A stretch of DNA of 64,000 bases. Source: Xanthomonas dyei (lineage in GTDB: Bacteria > Pseudomonadota > Gammaproteobacteria > Xanthomonadales > Xanthomonadaceae). Below are positions 59,257 through 64,000 of this stretch, in pieces; positions within the stretch are counted from its first letter, which is position 1, and each line of letters begins with the position of its first letter. Below the pieces are notes generated by a model that had not been told where the DNA came from, searched no databases, and was given only the letters and a program-made list of their open reading frames with translations. Position numbers and translations under genes: made by a program. The stretch is from contig NZ_MDEE01000001.1 in the NCBI RefSeq assembly GCF_002939865.1, positions 62,001 to 126,000 on the forward strand. The letters are read 5' to 3'.

Positions 59257-59964
59257 TTATCGCGGGGAGGGATCGGCAGTAGATATACCCCGTCCTCCCA
59301 CAAAAGAAGGACTGCACTCGCGCAGCACAGCGCCAGCCGCTGAAACGAGCGTCACGGCATCGTCCAGTTCTGCACCAGGCTTTGGCAAGGCCTTGATGAT
59401 CAGGTTATCTCGGTAGACCCCGACTACTAATGATCCGTTTTGACAAATTCGGTCTCCTGCCATTCGTTCGTTCCAGAACCCGAACCCGCTAATCAGCCAC
59501 GATGTCAGAAGCACTCCGAACGCGAGAAACAGAGCATCTGGCAACCAAGGAAGCACTTTCCGATCCTCCGTATTCGTCGTGACCTTTTTCTCCATCTCGC
59601 TAACCCCCGATAGTGCGAAACAGACCGGAACGATTAGCGAGGACAGTGCCCCCTTCAATGTCGTTGCATAGAGGAGGAGCGGGAGACCGAGGAAGATGTA
59701 AAAAACCACGAACATCGTCAGGAACCGCGCAAACCAAGAGCGGCCAACCATCCATTTGAGCAGCACTCCAATGGCCATCAGCAAGAGAGTGACGAGCACT
59801 GCGATCGCCACGCCGCCCATCAGCAGCCGGTTGATCGGCAAATCGATCAGCAGCGACGGGACTTTAAGGAACCGATAACGACCTGACTCATACGCATACA
59901 CACCGAGCATGCCCAAGGCCGGCGCCAACGCCAGCAGCACAGCTTCTCTCTTCAGCAACTGCAT
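59257..59964 (-). CDS. Polytopic membrane protein of unknown function
   Basis: A 235-residue protein with about five membrane segments (about 10-30, 46-72, 85-105, 110-128 and 150-170) and a soluble C-terminus of about 65 residues that ends in a Cys-containing segment (RECSPSFVGGRGIS). I recognise no family. The start at 59964 has GAGGGA upstream; a TTG at 59979 is possible. It is divergent from the TrlF-type gene and may belong to the same defence module or be a separate cargo gene. Confidence 0.65.
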   Translation of the reverse strand: MQLLKREAVLLALAPALGMLGVYAYESGRYRFLKVPSLLIDLPINRLLMGGVAIAVLVTLLLMAIGVLLKWMVGRSWFARFLTMFVVFYIFLGLPLLLYATTLKGALSSLIVPVCFALSGVSEMEKKVTTNTEDRKVLPWLPDALFLAFGVLLTSWLISGFGFWNERMAGDRICQNGSLVVGVYRDNLIIKALPKPGAELDDAVTLVSAAGAVLRECSPSFVGGRGISTADPSPR

Positions 59965-60178
59965 CCCTAAGTCCCTCAAGGCCCCCGATCTGAGAGCGGC
60001 TCGGTCAGCTTAGGTTGTTACAGGCTCAAGTGGCGACACCCCGGTTGGGGTTATCGGCTTTTAACGGCGGCATGTGGCTAGCGGCTAGATAGCCTCCTCA
60101 ACCATCTGAGTTCCGTGGTCGCCGAGCAAGGGATATGATTCCCACAGGGGCCCGGATCGGCCAAATAGGGGAAGAGAG

Positions 60179-63142
60179 ATGGAACGAGGTTCTGAATGGC
60201 GCAGGTGGGATCCGCACGTCCACACGCCGGGCACGGTGCTTAACGATCAGTTCGGCACAGGATCGTGGAATGACTACTTGGATGCCTTAGAGACCTCCTC
60301 TCCTCCTATTGAGGCCGTGGGCGTTACCAACTACTACTTGCTGGACAGCTATGAGTCCGTGCTTGGCGCAAAGGCGAAGGGCAGGCTCGCGAACATTCCC
60401 CTCGTCTTTCCGAACGTTGAAATCCGGCTGGACGTGCATGCCAAGTCAGGCTACGTCAATGCCCATCTGTTGATCAGCCCTTTCGATCCAAACCATGTCC
60501 ATGAGGCTGGTCGCTTCTTGGAGCGCCTTACTTTTTCTGCGTACGGCGACCGCTTCAGCTGCAACCGGCAAGATCTGATCCGACTGGGCAGGAAGGCTGA
60601 CCCAGGTATCTTGGACGACTCGGCCGCCTTGCGCTACGGCGCCACTCAATTTCGGGTGAGCTTCGTTGAACTTCGACAGTCGTACGTCGACAGCACCTGG
60701 GCCAAGGACAACATCTTGATTGCCGTCGCCGGGGCCTCAGGTGACGGGACTAGTGGCCTGAACCAAGCGTCCGACGTCACCGTTCGGCGGGAAATAGAGA
60801 GGTTCGCCCACATCATCTTCTCAAGTAGTCCCTCTCAGCGCGAGTTCTGGCTCGGCCAGAAGTCACTGAGCAAAGACGAAATCATCACCACTTACGGCGC
60901 ATGCAAACCGTGCCTCCATGGCAGCGATGCCCACGCATTGAATACCGTTGGTCAGCCTGTGGGCAAACGCTACTCTTGGATCAAGGGTGCAGCATCGTTT
61001 GATGCCCTTCGCCAAGCCTGCATCAATCCCGAAGGCCGTGCGTACGTTGGGGAGACGCCGCCCAAGTCAGCCATGCCTTCGCATGTAATCACGCAAGTCA
61101 GCATCAAGGGCGCCCCTGGGTTCCAGACGCCTGAACTGCCCTTGAACCCGGGGCTGGTAGCGATCATCGGCTCGCGCGGCTCCGGGAAGACGGCCTTGGC
61201 CGATATCATCGCAGCGGGCTGCGATTCGATTCCCGTGGATGGATGGAACGCCAATGAGAATGCAAGCGCCTCCTTTCTCGTGCGGGCCAGGAGCCTGCTG
61301 GGCGGTGCATCGGTCAACTTGACGTGGGGAGGCGAATCCAATGATCAACGGCCTCTCGCCTACCGGCCTGATGCTGTGTCGTTTTCAAAGGCGCGCTACC
61401 TGTCTCAGCAGTTCGTCGACGAACTCTGCTCAGCCTCTGGGGCCTCAGATGGCTTGATTGAAGAGATCGAGCGCGTGGTATTCCAGTCACATAAGCCCAG
61501 CGAAACTAACTTCGCGAGTGATTTCGCAGAGCTTCGAGACCAAAAGACACAGCTCTTCAAACAAGCACGAGATCGAGAAGAGTTGGCGATTTCTCAGATC
61601 TCCGACGCGGTTGCGATAGAGCTGGAAAAGGAAGCTACCGTTGCTAGCCTGACTGCACAGGTTGAGCAGAAGAAGCAAGTCATTGCCGGCTACTTGGCGG
61701 ACCGGAGCAAGCTCACCCTGCAAGACACCCAGGCACAGCTTCAAAGGCACACGCAACTGAGCGAGGTCGCTCAGTCGTTAAGAACTAAGATCCAAAACTT
61801 CAACAACCAGCGCCGGTCGTTCGCCTCGCTTCAGGACGAGGTGGCGTCCACACGCGCCACGGGCTCGCCTGAGCTGCTCCGGCAGCTTCGCGCGCGCCAC
61901 CTTGCCAATGGTATGGGAGACGCTCAGTGGGATGCTTTCCTTCTCGTTTATAAGGGCAATGTCGATCAAGATTTGCAAGGCTACATTGCATGGGCCGACG
62001 GCGAAATCGCGAAACTGACCGGCGTGCTGCCAACACCGCACGACCCAAGCATCCCTTACATCGCCGAAGATGCTCCGCTCGATAGCGTCCCACTTGCTCC
62101 GCTGGAAGCAGAGTTGTCCAGGCTTGCAGCCTTTTTTACCGCCGATCAAATGACGCAGAGGCAATATACCGCCTTGACCGATCGCATCAGTAAAGAGCAA
62201 ACGGCGCTCAACGGGATTGAGCAGCGACTAGAAGATGCAAAAGGTGCCGCTGATCGCCGAAAGCTTCTTCAGACCGAAAGAGAGAACGCTTACGAGCGAG
62301 CGTTCAAGGCCGTTATCCATGAGCAGCAGGCTTTGGAACAGCTCTACTCGCCGCTCTTGAACCGCCTCGCTGCGTCCTCCGGCACCTTAGCCAAACTCGG
62401 ACTGGTCGTCCGCCGTATCGCTGATGTCGATGCATGGGCGGCCGAAGCAGAAGAAGACTTATTGGACCGCCGAAAGGCCGGGAACTTCCAGGGTATCGGC
62501 GCCTTCACTAAAACCGCCCGGGAAGTATTCTTAGATGTGTGGGAAAAGGGATCTGCGGCAGACATCCGTGAAGCCATGACCACGTTCGTCACGACTCACT
62601 GGAAGAACCTGCTTGCGCATGCTCCCTATAATCCGCAGGCACCAGAGGAGATCCGGGCGTGGCTGAAGCGGTTTGCCCGATGGCTTTTTAGCACCAACCA
62701 CCTGCGGGTTCGTTACGAGATCACCTACGACGGCATTGATATTCGCAAGCTCTCCCCAGGGACACGAGGCATAGTCCTGCTCTTGCTCTATCTTGCATTG
62801 GACGAGGCCGATGATCGCCCACTCATCATCGACCAACCCGAAGAGAACCTGGACCCCAAGTCAGTGTTTGACGAGCTTGTGTCGCTATTCGTCCAGGCTA
62901 AGACCACCCGGCAGGTGATCATGGTCACCCATAACGCCAACTTGGTCATCAACACTGACGCCGACCAAGTGATCATCGCAGATTCTCAACATGATGGCTC
63001 GGGAGGGCTTCCTCAAATCACTTACACCACTGGCGGCCTTGAGTCCGCAGTCATCCGAAAAGCCGTATGCGACATCCTTGAAGGCGGTGAAGCCGCGTTC
63101 AAGGAGCGAGCCAGGAGATTGCGCGTGCGCTTAGAGAGGTAG
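60179..63142 (+). CDS. TrlF/Ppl-type PHP domain - SMC-like ATPase
   Basis: A 987-residue protein. A PHP-type phosphoesterase domain fills residues 1-295, with metal ligands in WDPHVHTPG (H13, H15) and CLHGSDAH (H247, D250, H252). From 305 an SMC/ABC-type ATPase begins: Walker A AIIGSRGSGKTAL (331-338), long coiled coils (about 430-780), signature LSPGTRGIVLLLL, Walker B LIIDQPEENLD (near 884) and H-loop VTHNAN (near 916). Annotations of this layout are 'TrlF family AAA-like ATPase', and Ppl (PHP-ATPase) was shown to defend E. coli against phage. GGGGA precedes the ATG. Confidence 0.85.
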   Translation: MERGSEWRRWDPHVHTPGTVLNDQFGTGSWNDYLDALETSSPPIEAVGVTNYYLLDSYESVLGAKAKGRLANIPLVFPNVEIRLDVHAKSGYVNAHLLISPFDPNHVHEAGRFLERLTFSAYGDRFSCNRQDLIRLGRKADPGILDDSAALRYGATQFRVSFVELRQSYVDSTWAKDNILIAVAGASGDGTSGLNQASDVTVRREIERFAHIIFSSSPSQREFWLGQKSLSKDEIITTYGACKPCLHGSDAHALNTVGQPVGKRYSWIKGAASFDALRQACINPEGRAYVGETPPKSAMPSHVITQVSIKGAPGFQTPELPLNPGLVAIIGSRGSGKTALADIIAAGCDSIPVDGWNANENASASFLVRARSLLGGASVNLTWGGESNDQRPLAYRPDAVSFSKARYLSQQFVDELCSASGASDGLIEEIERVVFQSHKPSETNFASDFAELRDQKTQLFKQARDREELAISQISDAVAIELEKEATVASLTAQVEQKKQVIAGYLADRSKLTLQDTQAQLQRHTQLSEVAQSLRTKIQNFNNQRRSFASLQDEVASTRATGSPELLRQLRARHLANGMGDAQWDAFLLVYKGNVDQDLQGYIAWADGEIAKLTGVLPTPHDPSIPYIAEDAPLDSVPLAPLEAELSRLAAFFTADQMTQRQYTALTDRISKEQTALNGIEQRLEDAKGAADRRKLLQTERENAYERAFKAVIHEQQALEQLYSPLLNRLAASSGTLAKLGLVVRRIADVDAWAAEAEEDLLDRRKAGNFQGIGAFTKTAREVFLDVWEKGSAADIREAMTTFVTTHWKNLLAHAPYNPQAPEEIRAWLKRFARWLFSTNHLRVRYEITYDGIDIRKLSPGTRGIVLLLLYLALDEADDRPLIIDQPEENLDPKSVFDELVSLFVQAKTTRQVIMVTHNANLVINTDADQVIIADSQHDGSGGLPQITYTTGGLESAVIRKAVCDILEGGEAAFKERARRLRVRLER

Positions 63143-63364
63143 CAAAAGCCCGATGGCGCCCCCTGCCCGACAACGGAGATAGCTAATCGATTCGTCTCAA
63201 AGCCCATGGCGAGCTGAGCTAGTCTTCACAAGATCACGCGGGATTTCTTGAAACGGAGCGCGCCTTTCAGCCTGCGGCAAAAGAAGATCTAAGGCAGTAC
63301 AGTATTTTTCTATATCCCTGGCACTTCCCAAGATAAGACTTCACCTGAACAAGGAAAGCCCTTC
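63143..63364. other. Spacer between the PHP-ATPase and the small membrane gene
   Basis: 222 bases with an AT-rich tract (about 63290-63320) and an AAGGA site just before the next ATG. No strong promoter is seen; the two genes may be co-transcribed or read separately. Confidence 0.35.
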
Positions 63365-63994
63365 ATGGCAACCATCATCAGCTTCGCCGTTCTGGGTGTG
63401 CTTTGTCTCCTCGTGCCGACCTACTTCTATCTCTCGGCGTCCGGCTCAGTGAGCATTGATAAGTTCGGCGCCTTCTTTGGTAGCACAACGGGTCCTTTGC
63501 TTAGCTTTCTGGCGCTGCTGGCCGTTGTCGCGAACCTTAGAAACCAGACTAAGGCCATCGAGCAAGACGTATCCGCGAGGATGGCGGGTGAACATCTGCG
63601 CTGGCTCGACGCAATTTACAGTGACCTAAACGAATTGCTGGACCGCGAGATCAAAGGCAATCACGGAAGCGAATTGACGTTTCGCGCCATGCTCAATAGC
63701 AAAGCGCTGTCGGCGGGATCCTCGGGACCGGAATTGCAGCAAGCTCTCGAAGATTTTGCACTACTCCTTGGCCAATACTGCGAGGCAATCGCCATCTATC
63801 GCGATAACTGCGAGCCCCTCTTTGATGTGAAGATCTATGTTGACCGAGGAGCGCGCTTACTCGACCTGCTTAAGCATCATACGGCTAAGCTTGGCGGTAT
63901 GAGCCCGATCATGATCGAGATCATGGACATGCAATTGCGTGGTGAAAAGGAGCGTGCAAGACCTGAGGCGATGAGCCGACGCAACAGAAACTAG
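63365..63994 (+). CDS. Two-TM membrane protein, AbiC-like
   Basis: A 209-residue protein. Two membrane segments (about 3-25, IISFAVLGVLCLLVPTYFYL, and about 34-57, FGAFFGSTTGPLLSFLALLA) are followed by a basic-amphipathic start of a cytosolic helical domain (NLRNQTKAIEQDVSARMAGE). The FFG-x-x-x-x-P-x-L-S-F-L pattern in the second segment is typical of proteins annotated 'putative phage abortive infection protein' (AbiC-like). It lies right after the PHP-ATPase gene. AAGGA precedes the ATG; the stop is three bases before 63995, so the gene is complete. Confidence 0.7.
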   Translation: MATIISFAVLGVLCLLVPTYFYLSASGSVSIDKFGAFFGSTTGPLLSFLALLAVVANLRNQTKAIEQDVSARMAGEHLRWLDAIYSDLNELLDREIKGNHGSELTFRAMLNSKALSAGSSGPELQQALEDFALLLGQYCEAIAIYRDNCEPLFDVKIYVDRGARLLDLLKHHTAKLGGMSPIMIEIMDMQLRGEKERARPEAMSRRNRN

Positions 63995-64000
63995 ACGCAA

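Noticed and set aside
37792-64000. attR repeat of the ssrA 3' end within the window
   Set aside because: No second copy of the T-arm/acceptor segment was seen; the island appears to run off the right edge.

Overview
The window is a stretch of a GC-rich gammaproteobacterial chromosome, almost certainly a Xanthomonas. The support is the gene content and order (fur divergent from bamE/omlA, then rnfH, ratA, smpB, ssrA), a tmRNA that encodes the tag ANDDNYGSDFAIAA, 942-residue SucA-type and 455-residue PurB-type core proteins, and the imperfect inverted repeats common between xanthomonad genes. I do not assign a species. About 1-37791 is core chromosome; about 37792 to the right edge is an integrated mobile island that continues beyond the window.

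Core part, left to right: the 5' end of fumC (minus), a CNNM/CorC-type membrane protein, purB, a small DUF3060-like lipoprotein, a RoxA-type ribosomal oxygenase overlapping a GNAT-fusion gene, the 2-oxoglutarate dehydrogenase genes sucA-sucB-lpdA, a LOG-family hydrolase, a YigZ-family protein coupled to an MsbA-like exporter, an OxyR-like LysR regulator, and a three-gene export operon (ABC/HlyD/TolC-type) whose ABC protein has lost every recognisable ATPase motif. Between regulator and operon lies an ATAG-N7-CTAT site of the kind bound by OxyR. Next come a small conserved-looking ORF followed by three strong hairpins, the tyrA-pdxY pair (minus), a repeat-rich gap, and the heat-shock cluster hrcA-grpE-dnaK-dnaJ (minus) with good sigma-32-like promoters before grpE and dnaK. 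After that follow recN, fur (no cysteines), bamE, rnfH-ratA, smpB, a subtilisin-like protease fused to an alpha/beta-hydrolase-like domain, and ssrA.

The island begins at the 3' end of ssrA, a classic attachment site, with a tyrosine recombinase next to it. Its cargo is: a ribbon-helix-helix protein with its own promoter/palindrome and a small membrane protein; a GIY-YIG-like protein; a MOBQ (MobA/MobL) relaxase with an RSF1010-like oriT upstream; a two-gene Rhs/YD-repeat system followed by a tiny membrane protein that may be its immunity factor; an orphan VirD4-type coupling protein in an operon with a small acidic protein and a 1233-residue, effector-like multidomain protein (peptidoglycan-binding domain plus an XVIPCD-like C-terminus); an XRE regulator with a perfect palindrome upstream; a lipoprotein, a DUF4755-like membrane protein and a VbhA-like small protein; a truncated second relaxase that lacks part of its histidine motif; a polytopic membrane protein; and a PHP-SMC ATPase of the TrlF/Ppl type followed by a two-TM AbiC-like protein, which together look like an antiphage module.

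Taken together the island looks mobilisable rather than self-transmissible within this window: it has oriT, relaxase and coupling protein but no VirB/Trb channel genes. It carries inter-bacterial toxin candidates and phage-defence candidates. The most novel points are the orphan VirD4-small protein-effector operon, the split Rhs pair with a triplicated adhesion-like domain and adjacent membrane immunity candidate, and the ATPase-dead exporter under a probable OxyR-type site. All functional statements are from sequence reading; no database search was run.
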